Of a stretch of DNA of 56,550 nt, positions 16,592 through 24,116 are shown in pieces. The number at the start of each line of letters is the position of its first letter. Within the stretch, counting starts at the first letter, position 1. This stretch comes from Alphaproteobacteria bacterium. Its GTDB lineage: Bacteria > Pseudomonadota > Alphaproteobacteria > Rhodospirillales > WMHbin7. Where the stretch lies: positions 657,067 through 713,616 of the forward strand of contig JADGAX010000002.1 of NCBI GenBank assembly GCA_015231795.1. The letters run 5' to 3'. The position numbers and the translations under genes were made by a program. The notes beneath the pieces are model-generated. The model ran no database searches and had not been told where the DNA came from. It saw nothing but the letters and a program-made list of their open reading frames with translations.

Positions 16592-18807
16592 GCTGTCTGA
16601 GGTTCTTCGGGCGGTATTGTCTCTTCACTCGCCAGAACGACGCGGTCGCGGCCCTGGGCCTTGGCTAGGTACAACGCCTTGTCGGCGGCCTCGATCAAGG
16701 CATAGCGATTGGCGATCAGCGAAGGATGGGCGGCAAGACCGATCGAGATGGTGATTTGCCCGACCGGGCGGCCCTGGTGCAGAACCGTCAGGGCCTTGAC
16801 CGCCTTTCGCAGGGCGTCGGCCCGTTCCTGGGCGTTGGCGAGATTGGCGCCGGGCAGCATGACCAGGAATTCCTCGCCGCCATACCGACAAGGCAGGTCG
16901 GTCGATCTGAAATGGTCGCGCAGCAATTCGCCGACGCTGCGCAAGACCAGATCGCCCGCATCATGGCCGAAAGTGTCGTTGAACCGCTTGAAGTGATCGA
17001 CATCCATCATCATGAGGCAAAAGGGTTCTTGCGTCCTGGCGATCCTGGCCATTTCGCGCTCGAAGGTTTCTTCGACGAAGCGCCGGTTGTAAAGGCCGGT
17101 CAGCGCGTCGCGGATCGACAGATCGCGCAGCGACTGGCGCAGCTTGATGTTGGCCAGGGCCAGAGAAATGCGATCCGCCGCCGCCTGCACCAGCTTAAGG
17201 CGGGAATCCAGATCGGACGGCTGTCCGTCCCCGTCCCACAGGAAAACCAAGGTGCCCAGGGTTTTCCCCTGGGCCAGCAAGGGAACGCAATGCGTGGCAT
17301 GCGATGTGGGCTTTTGAAAATGCGAACAATGGGGCCTTGCGTCACCCTGGATGGACGAGTAGGTGCGGCCCAGGCGCAGCGCCCAGCAGTCGTCGGGCAG
17401 GAACGAGATGGGCAGCTCGCCGCCCCACATGGCGACGCGCTCGAGAAGATTGTTGCTTTCGCGGAAAAGGTACGCCCCGCCTGTGCCCATGCCGAACAAG
17501 ACGGGCATCGACCGGTCTAGAACGAGGCAGGCTTCATCCAGCGTTTGGCACGATTGCAAAAGGTCCGACATTTCGTTCAGGGCGATCAGGTCATGGCGCC
17601 TAGTTTCCAAAAGCGCGTTGCGCTCGGAAGCGACGGCCACGGCTTCTTGAAGTTCGCTGGTTCTGTCCAGCACACGTTGCTCTAGGGTTTGCTTGGTTGC
17701 CAGCAGGGCGCTCTCGGCGCGCGCCCTCTCGGCGTCTTCCTGGGACAAGGCGTCGGCCATGCGGTCGAAGGCGGTCGCGATGGCGCGGATTTCCATGGCG
17801 CCGCCGGTTTTGCCGACGCGCGCCATCCGCTCGCCCTGGGCAAAACTTGAAGCCAGATCGTGCAGCTTGCGCAAGGGCTTCAGAATGGCGGTTTCCGAGA
17901 AGGTCCAGGCGGTGCCGACGCCAGCCAGAAGGGCCAGCGTGAACAACATCAGCGCAATATGATAGGATCTCAGGCTTGGCCCCAAAAGTTCAGCCGTGGG
18001 CACGCCCGCCGTTATCCAGAAGCGGGCCGCCTGTTCCTCGAACCGCGTGAAGGCGTAGATTTTCTCGACGCCGTCCGGCCCGGGAAGTCTGGCGGTTCCC
18101 GAACTAAGCGCGCCCTGCTTGATCATTTGGAAGATGGGGGCGTCGGCTTGCGATTGGCCCGCCAGACCCTCAAGATCGGGCGAGCGCGCCAAGATGACGC
18201 CTTCGTCCGACCAGAAGGTATATACGATGTTCATGGACTGGGCCGCAGCCGTCGATTTGGCCAGATAGGCCGACAGATCGATGCTGGCGGCGAAAACGCC
18301 GGTCGCCTTCCCTGCGGCGTTCTTAAGGCCGATGGTGACCGGGATGATCATCTTCGATTTGGCGACGCGCCCCTGCTCGGGCGGCCCGATTTGCGGCATG
18401 TCCGACACTAGGGCAAGGCGGAAACTGATGATGTCGGCGATGTTCACCTTGCCGGGCAGCGGCGTGGCGCTGCATGTAATATCGCCATCGGCTTCGATAA
18501 ACGCAAAATTCGCATAGGCGGGAAAGGCGGTCTTAAGGCTCGCCAGCATCTTGCCGCAGGCCGGGTTGCGAAAATAGCGCTCATGATCGCCAGCCATCGC
18601 CATCGTCATGGCGAATTGGCGAGCACCCTCGATAGCGTGCTTGAAATCGTCGGCCCGCTGCAGCACGGCATTGCGAATCCAGTCCATCGAGCTGTCTTCG
18701 GTGCGTGTTCTTTCGCTGTATGCCATATGAAGCAAGGCCGCGCCCAATGGCACGACGGCCGTCAGGACCAGTAAAACGATCAGATTGCGAAACCCGATTA
18801 TAAGCAC
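16588..18807 (-). CDS. Membrane-bound GAF-GGDEF diguanylate cyclase
   Basis: 739 aa from a GTG start. A membrane helix lies near the N-terminus (about residues 8-28) and a second (ALMLFTLALLAGVGTAW) follows a periplasmic dCACHE-like sensor region. HAMP (ILKPLRKLHDLASSF), coiled coil, GAF and GGDEF domains follow. The active-site motif is GGEEF. An inhibitory RxxD site (RSTD) stands exactly five residues before it, so product feedback by c-di-GMP is expected. It should make c-di-GMP in response to an extracytoplasmic ligand. No partner phosphodiesterase is nearby. The rpoH promoter overlaps its stop. Confidence 0.92.
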   Translation of the reverse strand: MLIIGFRNLIVLLVLTAVVPLGAALLHMAYSERTRTEDSSMDWIRNAVLQRADDFKHAIEGARQFAMTMAMAGDHERYFRNPACGKMLASLKTAFPAYANFAFIEADGDITCSATPLPGKVNIADIISFRLALVSDMPQIGPPEQGRVAKSKMIIPVTIGLKNAAGKATGVFAASIDLSAYLAKSTAAAQSMNIVYTFWSDEGVILARSPDLEGLAGQSQADAPIFQMIKQGALSSGTARLPGPDGVEKIYAFTRFEEQAARFWITAGVPTAELLGPSLRSYHIALMLFTLALLAGVGTAWTFSETAILKPLRKLHDLASSFAQGERMARVGKTGGAMEIRAIATAFDRMADALSQEDAERARAESALLATKQTLEQRVLDRTSELQEAVAVASERNALLETRRHDLIALNEMSDLLQSCQTLDEACLVLDRSMPVLFGMGTGGAYLFRESNNLLERVAMWGGELPISFLPDDCWALRLGRTYSSIQGDARPHCSHFQKPTSHATHCVPLLAQGKTLGTLVFLWDGDGQPSDLDSRLKLVQAAADRISLALANIKLRQSLRDLSIRDALTGLYNRRFVEETFEREMARIARTQEPFCLMMMDVDHFKRFNDTFGHDAGDLVLRSVGELLRDHFRSTDLPCRYGGEEFLVMLPGANLANAQERADALRKAVKALTVLHQGRPVGQITISIGLAAHPSLIANRYALIEAADKALYLAKAQGRDRVVLASEETIPPEEPQTA

Positions 18808-18934
18808 GGCGAAGCCTAATTATTGACAGCTTCAGTAATATGGGGTGCCGATAAAATGGATGCAGCAAAATTCTTGTCTTATTTACTTGTCATGGCATAG
18901 ACAAAACTACCTATCATGCAAATGACGCAAACAT

Positions 18935-20041
18935 TCAGGTCATTTCCATCAATACTTGCTCGGCGGTCTTGACTTCAAACCCTTTCCTTGGTGAGGGCGG
19001 CTTGCCATCGGCGATGACCGGCAAGCGGATATCCGCCCAGCCCGGGCCGGATTCTACTAGGCCTCGGGCGCGGATATGGGGGTGGGCAAGGGCTTCCCCT
19101 GGGGTCAGCACGCACTCGAAACAACAATCCGTTGATGCAAGCAGTTCTTGCCAATCCGCCAAGCTGCGGCTGGCGAACAGGGCCGCCGTTTCCTCAATCA
19201 GGGCTGTTTGTGGAAAGGGATCGCTATGGCGCGCCGCCAAATCCGGCCTGCCGACCGCCTCGCAGAAGGAATGCCAGAATTTGGCCTCCAAAGCGCCCAG
19301 GGCCAAAAAACGTCCGTCATTGCTGCGGTAAATACGGTAATAGGCGGCGCCGCCATTGATCAGTCCGCCCTCTCGCGCCGTCGCCCCCTCGGGCCGCTGC
19401 GAGGCGGCCAGCTCCAGATAATTCAAGGACAGCGCCGCTTCAAACAGACTGATATCCAGATAAGCCCCTTTGCCGGTACGGGCGCGTCCCAAAAGGGCGG
19501 CCAGAATGGCGCTGACCGCCTGTTGGGCGCCAGCATGATCGGCCAGCGGCGGATCGGCCACGACGGGAGTTTCCTTGGTTCCTTGGGCGGCCAGGGCGCC
19601 CGCCAGGGCGACATAGGTCAGGTCATGGCCCGCCCGCAGGCGGTAGGGTCCGGTCTGGCCGAAACCCGAAAGGGCGCAATGAATCAGGCCGGGGTTGATC
19701 TCTTGCAGCCGGCTGGCCGGAAAACCCAGCTTGTCCAGCGTGCCGGGGCGGAAACTTTCCATCAGGACATCGGCCTTGGCGACCATCCGTTCGAAGGCCT
19801 GCTTGCCCTCTGGCGTCTTCAGATCAAGCCGCGTCACAGACTTCCCGGCATTCAACAGCTTGTAATAGATAGAGATTCCATCATGGTCGGGCGCTCCGAA
19901 GCCCTGCATGGGATCGCCCGTTGGCGGCTCGATCTTGATGACCTCGGCCCCCATATCGGCCAATTGGCGGGTGGCGAAGGGGCCTGGAATGTATTGCGAC
20001 AAGTCCAGAACCCGGATGCCTGCAAGAAAATCTGCGACCAT
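18935..20041 (-). CDS. CaiB/BaiF-family (class III) CoA-transferase or acyl-CoA racemase
   Basis: 368 aa, one domain pair of the family III CoA-transferase fold. The N-terminus has GIRVLDLSQYIPGPFATRQLADMG, with VIKIEPP and ESFRPG after it. The probable catalytic Asp140 lies in RAGHDLTY. The GHDLTY context and the length fit alpha-methylacyl-CoA racemase relatives as well as true CoA-transferases, so the substrate is not assigned. The gene stands alone, divergent from rpmE, with no pathway genes around it. Confidence 0.85.
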   Translation of the reverse strand: MVADFLAGIRVLDLSQYIPGPFATRQLADMGAEVIKIEPPTGDPMQGFGAPDHDGISIYYKLLNAGKSVTRLDLKTPEGKQAFERMVAKADVLMESFRPGTLDKLGFPASRLQEINPGLIHCALSGFGQTGPYRLRAGHDLTYVALAGALAAQGTKETPVVADPPLADHAGAQQAVSAILAALLGRARTGKGAYLDISLFEAALSLNYLELAASQRPEGATAREGGLINGGAAYYRIYRSNDGRFLALGALEAKFWHSFCEAVGRPDLAARHSDPFPQTALIEETAALFASRSLADWQELLASTDCCFECVLTPGEALAHPHIRARGLVESGPGWADIRLPVIADGKPPSPRKGFEVKTAEQVLMEMT

Positions 20042-20119
20042 GGACCTTCCTTTCCAGAGACAAGGATCGGTCCAATCTTGCCCGAATGCAACGAAAAGGC
20101 TGCAAACCGCTCTATGCCC

Positions 20120-20148
20120 TTGCGCCTGGGCGTTCGATCCGCTATAAG
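20120..20148 (+). promoter_or_regulatory. Candidate promoter of rpmE
   Basis: A -35 TTGCGC (20120-20125), a 17-base spacer and a -10 TATAAG (20143-20148) stand 30 bases before the L31 start codon, in the divergent gap with the CoA-transferase gene. Confidence 0.55.
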
Positions 20149-20177
20149 GCCCGCCTTGATTTCAGAAGGGCACGATC

Positions 20178-20402
20178 ATGAAAGCCGATATCCACCCCGA
20201 CTACCACGAGATCAAAGTGGTGATGACCGATGGGTCCGAATTCACCACCCGCTCGACCTGGGGCAAGGCTGGCGACACAATGCGCCTCGACATCGATCCT
20301 AAGTCGCATCCGGCTTGGACCGGCGTGCATCGCTTGGTCGATTCCGGCGGCCAGCTGGCCAAGTTCAACAAGAAGTTCAAGAGCTTTGGCATCAAGGCCT
20401 AA
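20178..20402 (+). CDS. rpmE: 50S ribosomal protein L31
   Basis: 74 aa, starting [19 protein letters not shown] and with HPAWTG, typical of alphaproteobacterial L31. No cysteine is present, so this is the form without the zinc ribbon, and zinc-dependent exchange with a second L31 is not implied. An AGAAGG ribosome-binding sequence precedes the ATG. The gene is monocistronic, with its own promoter and a strong terminator. Confidence 0.96.
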   Translation: MKADIHPDYHEIKVVMTDGSEFTTRSTWGKAGDTMRLDIDPKSHPAWTGVHRLVDSGGQLAKFNKKFKSFGIKA

Positions 20403-20438
20403 CAAGACGGCCCGACCGCCTGCTTCTTGAAAGTATTC

Positions 20439-20477
20439 AAAGTCCCATCTTTCTGCCTGAGAGATGGGACTTTTTTA
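20439..20477 (+). terminator. Rho-independent terminator of rpmE
   Basis: GTCCCATCT (20442-20450) pairs perfectly with AGATGGGAC (20462-20470), and flanking A/T bases can extend the stem. A run of T follows. It lies 40 bases after the rpmE stop. The remaining 200 bases up to the cyclase gene show nothing recognisable. Confidence 0.9.
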
Positions 20478-20678
20478 ATTAACTCCTCTATATTTGCAGT
20501 CTGGGTAAATTACATTAAATTCTACCCGCCCGCCGCCGGTTGAAGGCGCTTGGGCGGGAAAACAAGAACCCGGTAGCGGGGTTTGGCTGGCGGTTGCCGT
20601 AGGCTGGCTGAAGTTCCGCGACCGGCACAAGAAAGGATTGCGGGGGTCGCCCTGAATTGGGGGCGCCCGGGAAAGCCG

Positions 20679-22550
20679 ATGGCGACGCGCGCTGCGAGAA
20701 CCGAGACGACATACGAGGTCTACCTGCTGGAAGGCAGGCATTGGCAGCTGCATGCCCGCTTCCGGAGCAATGAAAAAGACAGCGCCATCGCCGAAGCCCG
20801 CGACATGGATCGCCGGGGCGAAGGGCACGGCGTCAAGGTGGTGCGGGAAATCTTCTACCCCGACTACAACAAGACGGAAGAAGCGGTCATTTTCGTCGGC
20901 AAGCACGGCGCGCAGCAATCGGGCGGCGGCGACCTGTTCGACGAAAATAGGGGCGGCGGACAGGCTTCCGGCCCGGCGCCTTCCGGCCTGTACATCGCAT
21001 GGCGCATCATCGTCATTACCATCTTCAGCCTGGGCTTCGGCATTCTGGTCGCTCTCGGCACCTCGATGCTCATGGCCTATCTGGGGCATATCGGAATCAA
21101 CACGGGCAGCCAAGCCAAGGGCGTCGTCGTCATCGCCTTCCTGCTGGGCGTGGTGGTGATCGCGCTTCCGATGCTGATTTCCCTGTTCGTCGCCCTCTCC
21201 AGGGCTTCGGCGCCGCCCAAGGCCGCCGCTCCGCCCAGGCCCAAGCCGCGCCCCAAGCCCAAGCCGCCGTCTGAACCTGAACCGGACGATCACGGTTTCG
21301 AATTCGATTCCAAGATGAAAGAGGATCATACGCCCAGCTACGCCTTCGCGACGGAGGAAGATTACGACGATGGCGTGGAAAAGGCGCCCTGGTGGAAGCT
21401 GTCTTGGTTCTCCAGAAAGGACAGGGGCGACGAGGACGACGAGGCTGAGTCTTTCCATCCCGCCTACCAGCCCTCGGTTCCCAGCGAACCGCCGGTTGCC
21501 GGCGAGGAAGCGGCCTTTTCCATCGCTCCCGACGAGGAGGAGGAAGAGGAACCCGTTCCCGAAGCAGACGATGTGGACGCCCAGGATTTCGAGGCGCACC
21601 GCCTGTCCGTCATGCGCTTCCTGGGCGGCGCCATCGCCGCCATCAAGACGGTTCGTCCGCAACTGGACGCCTACGCCAAATTCGCCGTCGACCTGACGCT
21701 GGCAGGTGCTTGCGAAGCGGTGGCCGCCAGGGCGGGGCTAAGTGATCGCGACAAGCGCGTCATCTTGAAGGAAGCGGTTGAAATGATCGGCACCAAGCCC
21801 GATCTGGCCCAGGCCTTCGCCGACAAATACGAGAGCTATTTCGTCGAATCGCGCTACAAGCAGATGGCCGAGATTGGGCGAGAATCGATGAACCGGTTTC
21901 TGGCGGGCGAGGAACAGCCTTTCATGGCCCTGCCCGCGGCGCTCGAATCTTGGGACAAGCCGCAGATGAAGCCGGGCGCCCAGCAGTCGATCATGACCAT
22001 TTTCTTCACCGACATGGTGGGATCGACCGACATGACGCAGGAAAAGGGCGATTTCGCGGCGCAGGAAATCGTGCGTCGCCACAACGCCATCGTCCGCTCG
22101 GCTCTGGCAGAATATGGAGGCCAGGAAATCAAGCATACCGGCGATGGCATCATGGCCAGTTGCCCCACGGCGCCCTCGGCGCTGCTGGCCTGCATCGCCA
22201 TTCAGCGCGGCATCGCCTCGTTCAACGCGACCAATCCGCCCATTCCGCTGGAAGTGCGCATCGGCTTGAATTCGGGCGAACCCATCGTCGAGGAAAATGA
22301 TTTGTTCGGCGCCACGGTGCAGCTGGCGGCGCGTGTCTGCGCCCAGGCCAAGGCCCGCCAGATACTTTGTTCGCAGACGGTGTTCGATCTGGCCGCCAGC
22401 AAGGCCGAGTTGCTCACCTCACTGGGCCAGGTGATGCTGAAAGGCTTCAAGGAGCCAGTGCCCGTTTACGAAGTGCGCTGGGAAGCGGGGCCGCAGCCGA
22501 CGGCGGCGCCTGCCGCTCCCAGCATGCCGCCTCCGCCCCCTCAACTTTAG
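20679..22550 (+). CDS. Membrane-anchored class III adenylate/guanylate cyclase
   Basis: 623 aa. A small N-terminal domain of about 80 residues (TTYEVYLLEGRHWQLHARF) precedes two membrane helices at roughly 104-130 and 147-172. A Pro/Lys-rich and acidic linker follows, then a helical segment, and the cyclase domain fills the last third. The metal-binding aspartates lie in FFTDMVGSTD and KHTGDGIMA. The TVQLAARV motif has Gln where many cyclases have the transition-state Asn, so activity is likely but altered chemistry is possible. The start at 20679 is preferred to the in-frame 20583, since the latter adds unconserved residues. Confidence 0.85.
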   Translation: MATRAARTETTYEVYLLEGRHWQLHARFRSNEKDSAIAEARDMDRRGEGHGVKVVREIFYPDYNKTEEAVIFVGKHGAQQSGGGDLFDENRGGGQASGPAPSGLYIAWRIIVITIFSLGFGILVALGTSMLMAYLGHIGINTGSQAKGVVVIAFLLGVVVIALPMLISLFVALSRASAPPKAAAPPRPKPRPKPKPPSEPEPDDHGFEFDSKMKEDHTPSYAFATEEDYDDGVEKAPWWKLSWFSRKDRGDEDDEAESFHPAYQPSVPSEPPVAGEEAAFSIAPDEEEEEEPVPEADDVDAQDFEAHRLSVMRFLGGAIAAIKTVRPQLDAYAKFAVDLTLAGACEAVAARAGLSDRDKRVILKEAVEMIGTKPDLAQAFADKYESYFVESRYKQMAEIGRESMNRFLAGEEQPFMALPAALESWDKPQMKPGAQQSIMTIFFTDMVGSTDMTQEKGDFAAQEIVRRHNAIVRSALAEYGGQEIKHTGDGIMASCPTAPSALLACIAIQRGIASFNATNPPIPLEVRIGLNSGEPIVEENDLFGATVQLAARVCAQAKARQILCSQTVFDLAASKAELLTSLGQVMLKGFKEPVPVYEVRWEAGPQPTAAPAAPSMPPPPPQL

Positions 22551-22560
22551 TGAAAAATAT

Positions 22561-22589
22561 TTGCATGCCATGAAAAAAGGCGCTAGGGT
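22561..22589 (+). promoter_or_regulatory. Candidate promoter of the sarcosine-oxidase-like operon
   Basis: A -35 TTGCAT (22561-22566), a 17-base spacer and a -10 TAGGGT (22584-22589) are found 30 bases before the beta-subunit ATG. Confidence 0.4.
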
Positions 22590-22618
22590 CCGCCCATAGC
22601 GGTTTTCAAGGTCATGTC

Positions 22619-23857
22619 ATGCCTCTGGCGCTCATCAAGCACGCCCTCGGTCTTTCGCGTCCCAAGCGGCAGCTTCCCGCCCAAAAGGAGCTGAGGTCCA
22701 ACTACGACGTGGTGATCGTCGGCGGCGGCGGCCACGGTCTGGCGGCGGCCTATTATCTGGCCAAAGACTGGGGCGTCACCAATGTCGCCGTGCTTGAGAA
22801 AAGCTGGCTGGGCGGCGGCAACACGGCGCGCAACACCGCCATCGTGCGCTCGAACTACATCACGCCCGAGGGCGTGCGTTTTTACAAAGAATCGATGGGC
22901 CTGTTCGAAACGCTGTCGCAGGACCTTGACTTCAACGTCATGTACACCAAGCGCGGCCATCTGACGCTGGCGCACACCGATGCCGCCATGCGCACCATGC
23001 GCTGGCGCGCCGAGGTGAACAAGCATATGGGCGTTCAGTCGGAACTGGTCGATGACCAAGACGTGGCCCGCATCGAGCCTGCTCTCAACATGTCGCGGGA
23101 CGTGCGCTGGCCGATCTTGGGAGCGCTTCATCATCCGGTGGGCGCGACGGCCAGGCACGACGCCGTGGCCTGGGGCTATGCGCAGCGCGCCGCCGAAATG
23201 GGCGTCGAGATTCACCAGGGCACGGAAGTCACCGGCTTTGAACTGTCGGGCGGAAAGATCGTCTCGGTGCAAACCACGCGCGGCAAGGTCGGCTGCGGCA
23301 AGGTGCTGCAGGCGGTGGCGGGCATGAGTTCCAAAGTGGCGGGCATGGCGGGCGTGACCTTGCCCATTCGAACCATTCCCTTGCAGGCCTGCGTCTCGCA
23401 ACCTTTGAAACCCTTCCTCGACACCATCATCGTGTCGGGCAGCCTGCATTGCTATATCTGGCAATCGCAGCGCGGCGAATGCGTGATGGGCGGCGCCGTC
23501 GATCCCTATCCTTTGCAAGCGCCGCGCTCGACCCTTGATTTCAAGGAAGGGCTGATGGCCCACATGCTGGAACTGATCCCCGGCTTGGCCGATGCGCCCC
23601 TGATGCGCCAATGGGCGGGACTGGCCGACATGACGCCGGATTTCAGCCCGGTCATGGGCAAGACCAGCCTGGAGAATCACTATATCGACGCCGGATGGGG
23701 GACTTGGGGATTCAAGGCGACACCGGTTTGCGGCAAACGCATGGCCGAATGCGTGGCCACCGAAAAGGTTCCCGACATTCTCTCGGCCTTTCGCTTCGAC
23801 CGTTTCAAGACCTTCGATCAAGTGGGCGAGGCGGGTGCGGCCTCGGTGGGGTCGTAA
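22619..23857 (+). CDS. soxB: Sarcosine oxidase / N-methylglutamate dehydrogenase beta-type subunit
   Basis: 412 aa FAD-dependent amine oxidoreductase of the DAO family. The Rossmann motif is VVIVGGGGHGLAAAYYLA, followed by LEKSWLGGGNTARNTAIVRSN. HHPVGATARHD includes the histidine region that binds flavin in SoxB proteins. The subunit oxidises the N-methyl group of sarcosine in SoxBDAG, or of N-methylglutamate in MgdABCD. It is the first gene of the beta-delta-alpha-gamma order. The delta subunit and the neighbouring glutamine-synthetase-like gene favour the N-methylglutamate version (mgdA), but the substrate cannot be settled by eye. Confidence 0.88.
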   Translation: MPLALIKHALGLSRPKRQLPAQKELRSNYDVVIVGGGGHGLAAAYYLAKDWGVTNVAVLEKSWLGGGNTARNTAIVRSNYITPEGVRFYKESMGLFETLSQDLDFNVMYTKRGHLTLAHTDAAMRTMRWRAEVNKHMGVQSELVDDQDVARIEPALNMSRDVRWPILGALHHPVGATARHDAVAWGYAQRAAEMGVEIHQGTEVTGFELSGGKIVSVQTTRGKVGCGKVLQAVAGMSSKVAGMAGVTLPIRTIPLQACVSQPLKPFLDTIIVSGSLHCYIWQSQRGECVMGGAVDPYPLQAPRSTLDFKEGLMAHMLELIPGLADAPLMRQWAGLADMTPDFSPVMGKTSLENHYIDAGWGTWGFKATPVCGKRMAECVATEKVPDILSAFRFDRFKTFDQVGEAGAASVGS

Positions 23858-23858
23858 G

Positions 23859-24116
23859 ATGAAAATCATGAACTGTCCGTTGAACGGCCCTAGAAACATC
23901 TCGGAATTCGCCTATGGCGGCGAGGTCAAGCCGACGCCCGCCCCCGAAGCGCCGTCGCAAGACTGGGCCGATTACGTCTACTACCACGCCAACCAGCCCG
24001 GCATCTTGCGCGAATGGTGGCTGCATGTGCCCACCTCCTACTGGTTCATCGCCGAGCGCGACGTGACGACCGATCGCATCATCGCCACCTTCAAGCCAGA
24101 AGAGGTGCTGCGATGA
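23859..24116 (+). CDS. soxD: Sarcosine oxidase / N-methylglutamate dehydrogenase delta-type subunit
   Basis: 85 aa. It starts MKIMNCPLNGPRNISEF and continues with YGGEVKP, WADYVYYHANQPG, REWWLHVPTSYWF and ERDVTTD. Canonical SoxD binds zinc through CxxC plus a later His and Cys. Here only one N-terminal Cys remains (CPLN), and the later Cys position reads TSYW, so the zinc site is apparently lost. I recall the CPxNGPR form from MgdB-type subunits. The stop overlaps the alpha subunit by ATGA. Confidence 0.85.
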   Translation: MKIMNCPLNGPRNISEFAYGGEVKPTPAPEAPSQDWADYVYYHANQPGILREWWLHVPTSYWFIAERDVTTDRIIATFKPEEVLR

